From Byssochlamys sp. IMV 00236 (lineage: Eukaryota; Ascomycota; Eurotiomycetes; Eurotiales; Thermoascaceae): 32,771 nt of DNA. The position numbers were made by a program, and so were the translations under genes. Each line of letters begins with the position of its first letter. The first letter of the stretch is position 1. Location of the stretch: assembly GCA_001931875.2 (NCBI GenBank), contig MSJH02000533.1, forward strand, positions 1 through 32,771, in the 5' to 3' direction. Positions 1 to 11,099 of the stretch are shown here, piece by piece. The notes below the pieces were generated by a model that saw nothing but the letters and a program-made list of their open reading frames with translations, was not told where the DNA came from and did not search any database.

Positions 1-34
<34 letters not shown>
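1..34. repeat. poly-T tract at window edge
   Basis: The window opens with 34 consecutive T. It could be a natural homopolymer in an AT-rich intergenic region or an assembly edge. Nothing else can be read from it. Confidence 0.9.
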
Positions 35-94
35 CCCTTTTAATCACTCATTTATAATTACATTTTCATTCTACATAAAATAATATACATTCAT

Positions 95-1203
95 ATGCAC
101 AGCTTAAACACAAGTGAATACTCTCGAGGTAGTTTTAAAAAAGAGATAAAGAAAAACAAGCCTGATAAATATATATATAAAATAGGTCGTAAAAGAAGAA
201 ATTCAGAAGATGAAGAAATGGACGACATTTCACATCGATCATTATTAGCAGCTAGAAAGGAATTAAAGAAACATAAATCAATTCAAAAACGAACAGCGAG
301 AATAGCCATTCTAGGTAAAATAGGACAATAAAGAAAAGGATAATATAAGCTAATATTAATGTACAGAAACAATGGAGAAGGAGGCTCTAATTCATATTAT
401 TCAAAACTTTTTACATAAGCAACCTGAACTGATACGAGACGTCATGACTTATATTCCAGAACCTACGATTGCTTCAGCTATGAATGTATTATTGGACATG
501 GAAAAGAAATTTATTAATAGCTTCCCATTTAATAAGCATGGTCCAGGCAGAGATGATTATACATTTTCAAGAGTGAGAGAACCCTTGGCAGACTTGATTG
601 TAAGTTTGATATTTAAATGACATTTTTACTTATTTTAATAACAGGATACACTTGTTCGATATGCAAATCATTTTACATCACCTCGAGTATTCCCTACCAC
701 CACATTCACTTTCCTTGATTACGCAGCACATATCGCTCATCGATTGCCTGTTTGGGATAATGAGAGTAAGTTTGATAATAGAGTATTATAGATTGATTGC
801 TAATCTCTCTTTGTTTAAACAGATCATAATAGACTGAAACAAAACTTGTATCAACAATTAAATGAGTTTTGGAAAACGGCTATTCAGTCTACTGCATCCA
901 AATTACGTGAAGGTGAAATTTATAGTCCCGAATCAGTTAGCGAATGGGCAAAGAGGCAAGGCTTTTTTTTTTATAATATGCATATTATACTGACTTCTTT
1001 TATATAGCCTGGCTCAACATGATAGCTTCACAGGTGGATTTTATTTTACAGAATCTGTGCATGAATTTACTAGGCAACTAGGCTTTATGATTGGTTTAAC
1101 TACTGCCAATGATCTTGAAGATAAAGCAGCAACGCCCGTGTGCCATCTTGCTCCTTTAGAAACCACCTTTACTTCGACCTCTGTTGTAGGTGATAGAAGA
1201 TAA
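95..1203 (+). CDS. cut8: Cut8/Sts1-type tether of the proteasome to the nucleus
   Basis: Five exons join in phase: 95-314, 367-599, 645-765, 823-955 and 1008-1203, giving 300 aa. The family anchors the 26S proteasome at the nuclear envelope and is itself a short-lived protein (established for Cut8 and Sts1). The N-terminal ~75 residues are Lys/Arg-rich and hold an acidic patch, KRRNSEDEEMDD. The first splice junction recreates the family motif around ILETMEKEALI. It is followed by the helical core, with IPEPTIASAMNVLLDMEKK, a TTFTFLDYAAHIAHRLPVWD-like stretch and WAKSLAQHD near the C-terminus. The start is the first ATG of the open frame. The fourth intron (956-1007) has a GC donor (AG then GCAAGG), and only that junction keeps the frame and the conserved WAKSLAQHD. 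The family call is firm, and exon edges are inferred from phase and conservation. Confidence 0.88.
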
Positions 1204-1445
1204 GCAATAATAATATTTCTTTTTATGGAACAAACACAATTGATACAAGCATACACACACAAACACACAAACAAACGGCATTCCTTTATTATATATCTTT
1301 CCCTTTTTATTTTATGAACTAAAACATTCAATTTTTAAGCTGAGTTTTATTTGTGGGTAATAGGAGCCATTTTTCTTGGCAAAAGGTGGCTTGATCTATA
1401 TAAAAGTGTGGCTCATCCGTTTTTATACTATTGCTTTCTTTTTAA
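1204..1445 (+). promoter_or_regulatory. intergenic region with TATA box for the kinase gene
   Basis: The gap between the Cut8 stop and the kinase ATG holds a CA-rich simple stretch near 1252-1276. A good TATA element, TATATAAAA, lies at 1397-1405, about 40 bp before the ATG at 1446. The TATA role is inferred from sequence and distance only. Confidence 0.45.
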
Positions 1446-2965
<1,520 letters not shown>

Positions 2966-3063
2966 AGCATCTTAATAAACCATTCCCCCCGTTTTTTGAT
3001 ATCAATATATAATTATATATAAACATTAATCTGATTGCAAAATGTTCTCGAAGAGTTTATTCT

Positions 3064-3640
3064 TTAACGAAATGCTGCACCGTCTGCACGATCTTCCTTG
3101 ATCCTAAGTGCTCGTCTCATCTTTTCTAATTCTTTTTCTTTGGCTGCGGCTAATTCATGAACGTCATGTTCTTTTAATCTATAGATTGCATAAATAACGG
3201 CATACACACACACACAAAGAGTCCTTACTTTTTAGCGTCAATAGGCTGTGACTCTTGCAGTAGTTTTTCTCTTAATTCTTCAACTCTTGTTTCAATCTCT
3301 TCGTCATCCACTCTATAATAAAATGAGACACTTGTCTAGATGCATATTGAACAATTACCCTTCGTCTTCAAGCTTGATGCGTAGTTCCATGCACTTGACT
3401 TCTACTTGTCTCTTTCGGTTGTGTTCGAGAATAGCTGCATTTGCCTTTTTCAACTTGGGTCCTGATTCTTCCTTGAGTTCGTCTTTTCGCTGTGGAGGTG
3501 GTTTAACAAATGATAAATTCCTTGTGACATATCCGTTTGTGCCTAAATGAATGGTATTGTTGATTATACTATTATTATACATGAACGCACACACACATAC
3601 CAGATCCTCTAGGTGTTGTCAATCCAATGCCGTTGTACAT
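3064..3640 (-). CDS. cwc21: CWC21/SRRM2-type pre-mRNA splicing factor (cwf21 domain)
   Basis: Four exons on the minus strand, 3640-3601, 3542-3359, 3312-3229 and 3178-3064, give 140 aa, close to budding-yeast Cwc21 (135 aa). The N-terminus MYNGIGLTTPRGSGTNGYV is the near-invariant start of Cwc21/SRRM2 proteins, which bind Prp8 and Snu114 near the catalytic core. The cwf21 domain follows, with an acidic DDEEIETRVEELREKL helix and a charged ELAAAKEKELEKMRRAL helix. No SR-rich tail is present, so this is the short fungal form. The gene converges on the kinase gene (98 bp between stops). It starts 141 bp from CTNNBL1 on the other strand. Confidence 0.93.
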
Positions 3641-3781
3641 TTTATATTGATTAAATAGGAGGAAAAAAGAAGAGAGAAAGAGAGAAAAAAAAAAAAAGAG
3701 AAAGTCTCTCTTTTAAAAACTCAGAACTCTCAACAGTGAACCTTTTTTTTTTTCCTTATAGACACATAATCAATACATATA
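3641..3781. promoter_or_regulatory. shared divergent promoter, CWC21 and CTNNBL1
   Basis: Only 141 bp separate the two start codons. The gap is dominated by a purine run (GA and A tracts, about 3659-3713) and a later T-tract. Both genes encode spliceosome-associated proteins, so a shared bidirectional promoter is plausible. No TATA box is evident for either gene. Confidence 0.5.
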
Positions 3782-5963
3782 ATGAATATTGACGATATCT
3801 TCAAGGTGCGTAAAAGAACCACACATTCATTAAAAACTAATCAATTCAATATAGATTCCAGCTATTCCAGCCGGTCGTAACAAACGAAAGATGCCAGAGA
3901 CACCTTCTGTAGACTTCTTTGACAAATACAAAGATAGTTCGGAAATGGCTGAACCTTCACAGAAACGACAACACATGGAAGTAGAGCAACAACAAGAAGA
4001 AGAAGAAGAACAAGTCTTTGAGCAGGACGACGAAGAAGGGGGTCGTTTCTTTGGTGGTGGTTTGACTAGTGAGCAGCACGATATCTTGGATCTCGTTGAC
4101 CAGTACGACGCCGAAGAGGTAGTCATGACAACATAAAATAGCAAATATATACAAATATATACTCATTCTTCTTCTAATAGGCAGAGACACTAGATGCCAG
4201 TACAGTGAAAAAGATGATTTTGAAATTTGAAAAGGCCATCAACAAAAATCAGGAAATGCGCGTCCGATATGCTGATCAACCTGAAAAGTTTATGGAATCA
4301 GAAGCTGACTTGGACGAGGAAATCAAAAACTTGTTGGCATTGACTGAGGCCCCTGAACTGTACACAGAATTGATTCAACTTGGCACGGTCACTTCGCTTC
4401 TGTCGTTACTTAGTCACGACAATACGGATATTGCAATTGATACGATTGACGTGATTAACGAGTTGATTGATGAGGATGTAGGAACAACAGAGGACCAATT
4501 GGAACGATCAGAACAGGTTCAAAACGCGATTAAAGCCCTAGTTGAAGCTATGGTAAAGAAAGAAAACAAAACAGTAGTATAAGAGTTAACGTTTGTACAT
4601 AGTTGGAAAACGAAATGCTTCAATTGCTCGTACAAAACTTGAATCGATTAGATGAGAAGGAAGAAGCAGATCGACAGGGCGTGTTCAAGGTATTGGGCAT
4701 CTTTGAAAGTATCGTGTCTTTGGATCCAAAATATGCAGAAAATATTGCATTAAAGACAGAAGCGTTGACTTGGTTACTGAACAGAATCCAAAACAAGAGC
4801 TTTGATGCCAATATAGCTTATGCCAGTGAAATACTGTCAATTCTTTTACAGGATAGCAGAGGTACGCTTTCTATAAACATAAGAAGGAAAAAAAAAACTC
4901 ACGTGTATAAAGATATTCGTCTGAAAGTCGGTGAATTGGATGGTGTTGATATTCTTCTAAGAGCTCTTTCGGTAAGGCCTTTCTTTAATGATTTATCGAA
5001 TGAGGATGTTCAACCTTGCTTCAATATAGGCTTATAGAAAAAAAGATGCCTCTTCGGAAGATGAGTCAGAGATGGTAGAAAACTTTTTCAATTCACTATG
5101 CTCGCTCTTGAACGAGCCAGAAAACAAGGATCGATTCTTGGATTCTGAAGGCATTGAGCTCATGGTCATCATGCTAAAGTAATGCACAAGCATATATATA
5201 TGTACGCAATTCTAATGATCCATTCTGTATCTAGAGAAAAAACATTGTCTCGCGTTCGTGCGGTCAAGGTTCTTAATTATGCACTCAGTGGTGAAAATGG
5301 TCGAGAAAGATGTATGCGATTTGTCGAGGTCTCAGGATTGAAATATCTGTTTCCTCTATTCATGGGCAAGGTTGGACTTATACCAAAGATAATATGAGAA
5401 TTAAAAAGAGAATAACCTATTCTTTTGTATAGGGAAATAAAAAGCTAAAGAAGACTCACCATAGTGCTTTTAGCGAATCAGAAGATGAAGAACATATCAC
5501 TTGTATCATTTTATCACTACTGCGAAACTTGGCACATGGCGATGTGCAAAGAATGCGAGTCGTGTTGAAGTTCACTGAAGATGATTACGAAAAAGTAGAC
5601 CGTCTGATCGAAATGAAAGATCAGTATGAAAAGAGAGACAACCAAGTCAGAGAAGACCTCGAACATGCTAAAAAGACACTAAGTGAAGAAGATTATGAAG
5701 AATTTGAGGCCGATTTCTATATTAGACGTTTAGATGCTGGCTTATTTACCCTTCAGCGTGTTTGTTTGCTCATTGCAGCCTTGAGCGAGGAATCAGAAGG
5801 TGTTCGTGAAAAGGCTCAAATGCTGTTGAAACGTAACGGACAGGATATGCTCAGTGTATTTAAGATTATTGAAGAAGAAACAGCGCTTATGGCCGATTTT
5901 ATTCATCTACGTAATATGGCTAAAGGTACCAATGCTACGACAGAAACAAAAGAGACAGAGTGA
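3782..5963 (+). CDS. CTNNBL1: CTNNBL1 (beta-catenin-like protein 1, armadillo-fold splicing factor)
   Basis: Eight exons in phase: 3782-3805, 3855-4118, 4181-4552, 4603-4861, 4913-4971, 5030-5178, 5235-5370 and 5433-5963, giving 597 aa (the human protein is 563 aa). CTNNBL1 belongs to the Prp19/CDC5L-associated complex and binds nuclear localisation signals of CDC5L and PRP31. The first exon encodes only MNIDDIFK. An N-terminal basic segment (GRNKRKMPE) is followed by a Gln/Glu-rich low-complexity stretch and then by the armadillo array. Family-typical segments are the GELDGVDILLRALS region after exon 4, RFLDSEGIELMVIML, VKVLNYAL, SGLKYLFPLFM and the RRLDAGLFTLQRVCLLIA helix. The tail is Thr/Glu-rich. 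Fungal orthologues occur in filamentous fungi and Mucoromycota but not in budding yeast. The family call is firm. Confidence 0.92.
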
Positions 5964-6248
5964 ATTGGTAACGATGAATAAAAAAGATTTGCATATACAT
6001 CTACTGTGTCTCTCTGTATAGACGTTTTTTATACCTGTTTTATCGACTTGACACAAATAAAGTAATTCAATAATGAAATGAACAAAGTAGCCCCTTTCTT
6101 ATTTATCAGATATTTCACATTGACATGATCAAGCTTGATACTTTAGCCTAATTAAAGGTTACGTTTTGTCATTGTTTCAGGGGGAAAAATGAATTGATAC
6201 TCATAGCTGTCATCACTCAATTATTATCCTGCTTATGAGTTAAATGGT
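5964..6248. other. intergenic, no gene seen
   Basis: About 285 bp between CTNNBL1 and the disrupted gene below. It contains AATAAA-like signals soon after the CTNNBL1 stop and no open frame or structural RNA that I can support. Confidence 0.5.
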
Positions 6249-7041
6249 CTATTTTTTCCTTCTGAAAGGGGACACAAACACTTTTTCTACAAGTGATCTT
6301 TGGCGTAAGACATTCACCATCCTTTGTAACAGAGCTATTCTATTGCCACTTGGTGTTTTTGACTTTCTGCAATAACCAACAATCATACATTCATCATTTT
6401 TTAATTGACTTACGTATGCATGATGTCTTGGTATTGTGTCTATAATGTTGTTTGCAAGATCAACTACAAAACTGGAGTTAATTTATTTTGTTTATCTTGC
6501 AATGTCATTTACGAGCTTTACCATAATAGGCCATGTCTAAAACGTACAAACAGCGCCTTCTTATCTTTTCGTTTCCTACGTTTCCTTTTACAGCTTTATG
6601 TTCTGGCTCATCTGATAAAAGGTCAACGTTTTGTTTGTTCAACCATTGGTTGAATGCCAAAGGTGTAGTTTTGTCAAAATTATTTGTAAACGTCCAAACA
6701 GCTTCTAAAGTTTCTTTATCATAAACATAGTTTAACTTGTATTGAGAGTCTGGAGAAGATTTTATTTTTGGCCGATATGCATAGTTTATAAAATCTACAA
6801 TTTGCGCGCCACTGTCTATATTTTAATGTTATTAACAACGATTTCATTTCTCGCATTTATTTTTACTTACAAGATATCTTTCTTTTCATTTTTATTATCT
6901 TCAGTTTCTACATGTTTTTTTTTGCATTTCTTCTCTTGATTTGTACAGGTTGTATAGATTTGGAGTACCAAATATTCGCGCTTCACAAACAATCTCTGGT
7001 TCATTTGGATTGTTTCTGTAACAAATTTCAACTTCCTCCAT
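6249..7041 (-). pseudogene. disrupted lineage-specific gene with a GYCRKS motif, function unknown
   Basis: On the minus strand three coding blocks follow each other. The first starts MEEVEICYRNNPNEPEIV and contains FGTPNLYNLYKSREEM. It ends at a run of nine A (about 6914-6922), after which the frame stops. One A fewer would continue into an acidic stretch (HVETEDNKNEKKD) up to a perfect GTAAGT donor at 6870. The second block begins near 6811 (GAQIVDFINYAYRPKIKSS) and runs to LYVLDMAYY. The third has VDLANNIIDTIPRHHAYV, DECMIVGYCRKSKT, RIALLQRMVNVL, EKVFVSP and then a stop at 6249. The frame before the first Met is also open for about 25 codons and looks coding, so the 5' end may be lost. From memory, similar proteins are multicopy and uncharacterised in Mucorales; this is unverified. 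The GYxRxS-like segment faintly recalls the start of serine resolvases, which I do not regard as proof. Confidence 0.55.
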
Positions 7042-7171
7042 CTTTGCTACTCTTTCAGTATATATTTTAACGTTCTCTTTGTTAAATTTTTTGCAATAAA
7101 AAAATGCAATATGCTTCTTCGCGAGAGACGGTGTTCATTTTAGACTGAAAAATAAAAAATGCGAAGGGAAA

Positions 7172-7573
7172 CACTACATGCACCAGAAAATGCACAAGAA
7201 ATTAGACTAATACTACGGGCGCTACCTCTACTCATTACCTATGGTGTCGCCCAACAAAACTTTTCCAATGTGCAGCGCCACGCTAAACATAGCTTTATAA
7301 AGTTGCCATCTTGGATTGTTTCTTTTCAAGAAGAAGAAAGAGATAAAAAAAAGAAATGTTGTTATTTACTTATTCTAATTCTATGTTGTCAGTTAATCAA
7401 CAATGATACAAGAACACGCGTAATTATGATATTGTATTTTATATCAGGGAGAGTGAACTGGATAACCTTAGGTCAAGCAGAGACTTTGGTAGTGTAAATT
7501 TGTATAGTGACAACATAAGTATCGTCCCAAGGAAACGCCTGTAGCATTAGCCTATTTTCTGGTGCATGTAGTG
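7172..7573. repeat. 20-bp perfect inverted repeat pair with diverged inner extensions
   Basis: The 20 bp at 7172-7191 (starting CACTACATGCACC) is the exact reverse complement of 7554-7573. Inside each arm the similarity continues imperfectly: TAGACTAATACTACGGGCG at 7202-7220 against TAGGCTAATGCTACAGGCG on the other strand near 7552-7534, after a ~10-bp length difference. Both arms translate to a similar peptide (LHAPEN, then R-L-x-L-x-A-x-P), on opposite strands. So this may be an inverted duplication of a coding segment or the ends of a short non-autonomous element. The interior is AT-rich and shows no transposase. Confidence 0.6.
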
Positions 7574-7679
7574 ATGGTCTTATACTTTTTGCATAATTTT
7601 CAATATCATCATTCTTTGAAGAATGTTATATTTAGGTTTTGAAAATAGATTTTAGCAAAGTAGGAAGTACGATGAGACT

Positions 7680-8516
7680 GCGTGTATCTTTATTCGGAAT
7701 AAAGTGAAGAGAAAAGAGATTGTTGTATTCAGCTTTAGTGCTATTGAAAAAGGCAGTTAAGTCGATGACTTGCGAATTTCTTTATTAAGAAGAGCTGAAT
7801 ATTATTAAAATAAGACGCGTAAGCGTTTTATAGGGAGAGAGAGTCTATAGCTGCTATTTATATTAATGTCGTCAATGTGAATATTGTTGTCAATACTCTT
7901 CCTTTATTCTTTTCAAATGCGATAGAGGAATGTAAAGTAGAATGTATGTTCTACTGTAAGATTATACTCGAGTTATTATAATGGTTATCTCATCAAGCAC
8001 GTCAATCTCATTTGGTTAAATCGTAAAGATGAAAACATAACAATATTCCGTCCAGATGCAGCCACGGTCGCGATCTCGCAGAAAGCAGAAACTATCACTT
8101 TGAGATATGTGGAAGCGAAGCCGCCAGATTTTCGATCCAATCCCGAATTAGCATTTATGGACTTGATTCGTTTAAGTACATTTGCTCGCCGTCTTATGCT
8201 ACACAAAATCAATCGAAAGATGATTATGATACAGTGCATTGGTTACCATATGGTTTTTTACGTTGTATCAAAGTTTTCAGAAGGAATCACACAAATAGCT
8301 GAGATATTAACAATTGATGTACCTAAAGAAATTGATGAAGTTGGTAGCCTTCTGCAAAAGGTAGACGACATTAAAAGATTACTCCTATTGTATGAGCATC
8401 AAATGGAGATTCATTATAAAAACTCAAGAGCACTTGAAGAGGATCCTGCTTCATCAATTGATACAATTAACCCGAAACGTCGCAAACAAAGAGTCCCCTC
8501 ATTCTCTTTGATATAA
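7680..8516 (+). pseudogene. decayed gene with PD-(D/E)XK-like motif (nuclease-fold candidate)
   Basis: The core frame is open from about 7932 to 8516 (~190 codons) with no usable ATG near its beginning. It reads LNRKDENITIFRPDAATVAI, then LRYVEAKPPDFRSNP about 20 residues further on. A Pro-Asp followed at this spacing by Glu-x-Lys on a hydrophobic strand is the PD-(D/E)XK restriction-endonuclease-fold signature. Later parts are helical (DLIRLSTFARRLMLHKI, IQCIGYHMVFYVVSKF) and end in a basic PKRRKQR tail. Upstream, in the same frame, KRKEIVVFSFSAIEKGS and VDDLRISLLRRAEYY look like an N-terminal part interrupted by stops at 7758 and 7806. Related proteins of unknown function are, to my memory, common in Mucorales, but I could not check this. 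Loss of the 5' end and the in-frame stops argue for a pseudogene, unless introns hide the stops. Confidence 0.5.
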
Positions 8517-8660
8517 TATTTCTCGCTCCCCTTCCCCCTCATATTTTTTTCCTCCTGCAGTCCAATATCATTTATTGTTATACTCCATGAAATAAACCAT
8601 ATCCAAGTCATTCATTTTCATATAATGGCCATTAAACTGACTTCATAATTTTATTGAGGT
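8517..8660. other. short intergenic spacer
   Basis: C/T-rich stretch (about 8523-8560) followed by AT-rich sequence. No feature can be supported. Confidence 0.4.
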
Positions 8661-8940
8661 TTATTGCATATTGTCACAGTAATACTTCTGAATTTTCAGG
8701 CTTTTGCAAAAAGAAAATAATCTATTGCAAATGTGTTTTTCCGTTGGGAAGGTGTAATCTTCGATGGGCTCGCGCTTCGTTTGGATAGAATAACCAGCAG
8801 CAAGAGGAGTAATGTATCTGCTATTCTTCATGACAACGGGGTCCAAAAAGTGCTCATGCAAATGGTCCACATATTCCAAGGCACGACCCTTTGTAGTATC
8901 AGTGACATAAATATAGTCAATTAAAGAGAGATGTTGAAGG
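8661..8940 (-). pseudogene. C-terminal fragment of an ENOSF1 / L-fuconate dehydratase-type enolase-superfamily enzyme
   Basis: On the minus strand the segment from about 8940 to 8742 encodes GLQHLSLIDYIYV, GRALEYVDHLHEHFLDPVV, KNSRYITPLAAGYSIQTK and IEDYTFPT. The EYVDHLHEHF box and the following 'P-x-x-GYS' region are characteristic of the C-terminal end of ENOSF1-like sugar-acid dehydratases, which dehydrate L-fuconate or related aldonates. Everything N-terminal to this, including the metal-binding and catalytic barrel (roughly 350 residues), is missing. The reading frame then runs past the usual end into unrelated sequence to a stop at 8661. So this is a gene scrap, not an enzyme. Its upstream edge abuts the start of an unrelated plus-strand ORF at 8931, which suggests a rearrangement joint there. 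Confidence 0.72.
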
Positions 8941-9502
8941 CCATAGGAGGTGTCATCAAAGATATACTGTTTAAGCGTGATAGCCACGATATTGAAGAAG
9001 ACGAAGTTAGCATTAAGCTTGCCGATGCAGAATCGAAGGAACTGCAAATTTGTGTTCTCATTATCAACTTTTTGAAGCCATACATACCCTCAAAAGAAAA
9101 ATTTTACGCAATATCACATCAGACTCCTTTCTTCTTGATGACCAATAATATTTTGCATGCCACAAACTATAGCAAGTTTACTGCAAAGATAACACCACAT
9201 CTTGTATCAAAGTATTTAAACACTCTGAAAGTTGCTGCTCCTTCTCTTTTTGCAAACAGAATTGAAAAATTTCTTGAAAGAACGCAAAGACTACCTCTTG
9301 CAAAACAATATCAATGAAGAGAAAAAGAAATGAATCCATAGGCGTACTGAACCATTACAGCAGCAAGAGACCGAGCATAACAACCATTTGTATCAAAGGA
9401 GGAGTTAGCTTATCAAATTTTTATAAAGCTACTTCGGAGACTCTCTTTTATTACTTCGGAAACGCTATTCCTTGCGATTGTGGCTACAATGCAACAGGGT
9501 GA
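8931..9502 (+). pseudogene. unknown protein, two overlapping frames, probably frameshifted
   Basis: The first frame (8931-9317) encodes 128 aa beginning MLKAIGGVIKDILFKRDSHD, with a helical middle (PFFLMTNNILHATNYSKF). It ends in TGA overlapping the ATG of the next frame (9314-9502, 62 aa, basic start MKRKRNES). The four-base overlap is more likely a frameshift in one decaying gene than a true gene pair, since fungi do not usually translate such pairs. The frame is immediately preceded by an in-frame stop. I do not recognise a family with confidence. The style resembles multicopy Mucorales hypothetical proteins, but that is an impression only. Confidence 0.35.
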
Positions 9503-9909
9503 GCTATGAATTGATGCAACTGAAAAAAAAAAAAAAGACTCTTAACAACTGCTAAGTAACTAAATTTATAAATTGATTACCATAGCAACTTTTGTCGTAT
9601 ACACTTTATCAATGGATGTATGGTTCCAATGGAGTTATACACTTCATTTTTCTTCTTTTCTCTTGCAAATACTTTTACTTTTTAAGCGTATTCTATTTTT
9701 TATATCCGTCATAGTTTATTTTGAGCAATTCAGTATATTAAGCAAATAAGACTAAAGTGGACGCACTTGAAAGGAAAAGGTGAGAACATTGCTATAGATG
9801 ATAAATCTTGCTCAATTTGTTTATGCATTAATACGCGGCCATTTTGTTTTTTATAGAATAATGTTTTATTGAAGATAATTGAAAAAAAGGGGGAATAAAT
9901 AGAAGCCGT
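9503..9909. other. intergenic, downstream of GH28 gene
   Basis: About 400 bp of AT-rich DNA with a 14-A tract near 9523-9536. An AATAAA-type signal for the minus-strand polygalacturonase lies close to 9860 (TTTATT on the plus strand). No gene seen. Confidence 0.45.
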
Positions 9910-11099
9910 TTAAGAACAGTAAGAAATTTTGTTAGAGCCAGACAAGTTGTTACAGACGTTCTTGGCGCCGTTGCTCTTGATGTTGATGTTGGAAAGAGTG
10001 AATCCACTGCAGGGGGTATTCTTGGAACAGTCAATGCTAATAGCAGGCTTCTTACCGGCGACAGAACCGGTGATGGTATCAAAAGTGACCTTGCTGATAG
10101 ACAAGGAGCTGTCGTTGTTCTTGGTACAGAAGGACATTTGGTTCTTGTCACAGTAGTGGGTGGTGACAATAACAGGGTTTTCGACATTGTTGAGTTGAAC
10201 GTTCTTGTAGACTACATCTTGAACAACACCCTTTCCACCAGGCCATGTCTTGATTCTGACACCGTTTTGACAGTTAGTACAGACAGAGTCCAAGACACGG
10301 ACGAGTTTGACGGATTCTTGTTTTCCACCCTTACCAAGAGAGCCAACACTGAAACCGTGGCCACCATTACACTTGATGTGAGATAAAGTGACGTTGGTGA
10401 CGCCACCGTTGATAGCAGTACAGTCATCGCCTACGTTGAGTTCAGAATTTCTAAAGACAATGTTGCTGGAAGAAGAGATGTCCAAGGCATCAGTGTTCTT
10501 TGGAGGGTTCTTGCTGCTGGAAGCAGTGTTGAGGTAAATGTTTTCAAGAACAACATTGTTAGAACCAGTGATGCCCATATGAGCACGAGGAGCGTTGACA
10601 ATCTTGAAGTTGCCAAAGACAGAGTTGGAAGCACCGAAACGAATGACGGTAGGTGCAGTGTGATCTTGACGATCATACCTATATATCAGGTTTATATCGC
10701 GTTATATAGCGTTAAAAATAAGACTTACCAGCCTTGACCGTTACCAACAATGGTACCGCCACCAGACATGTGAATGTTGCTACCCTTAATAGAGATGTAA
10801 GCGTTACCGCCCTTGTACTTCTTGTCCCAACCAGGCAAAACGATTTGACCTTGGAAGTCAATGGTGACATCCTTAAGACCAGAGAGTTCAATCATGCCGT
10901 TCAAGTTGTAGGATTTGCCCTTGGGGAAAGAGACAATGCCACCGGCCTTACAGTCGTTGAAAGCCTTGACGATAGCGGCAGTGTCATCATTACCAGTCTT
11001 TGCTACAACACATGTTTTGGCAGCAGCAACATCATTGATGCCAAGAGATAGCAATAAGAAAGCAGCGACAGTAGAGGATAATGAAAGTAATTGGACCAT
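9910..11099 (-). CDS. secreted GH28 polygalacturonase
   Basis: Two exons, 11099-10729 and 10678-9910, give 379 aa. The enzyme hydrolyses alpha-1,4 galacturonide bonds of pectin outside the cell. The first ~27 residues form a signal peptide ([20 protein letters not shown], then a small-residue cleavage site around VAAA). GH28 catalytic blocks appear in order: NTDALDIS (Asp ~187), GDDC (Asp ~208 and 209), GHGFSVGS (His ~231) and RIKTW (Arg 265, Lys 267). C-terminal cysteines ([24 protein letters not shown]) match the disulfide pattern of secreted fungal polygalacturonases. Codon use is more GC-biased in third positions than in its neighbours, as expected for a highly expressed secreted protein. 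The ATG at 11099 was chosen because it begins the signal peptide; an in-frame ATG at 11192 would place a hydrophilic tail before it. Endo versus exo mode cannot be decided by eye. Confidence 0.94.

Noticed and set aside
6249..6390. Serine-resolvase domain in the GYCRKS region
   Set aside because: Only a loose GY-x-R-x-S match. The rest of the catalytic domain is not visible, so I leave the family unnamed.
7159..7497. 112-codon plus-strand ORF as a gene
   Set aside because: It starts inside one arm of the inverted repeat and then becomes low-complexity. More likely part of the rearranged repeat than an independent gene.
8941..9047. N-terminal extension of the ENOSF1-like fragment
   Set aside because: The frame is open by chance, but the residues do not match the family. 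Homology begins only at about 8940.
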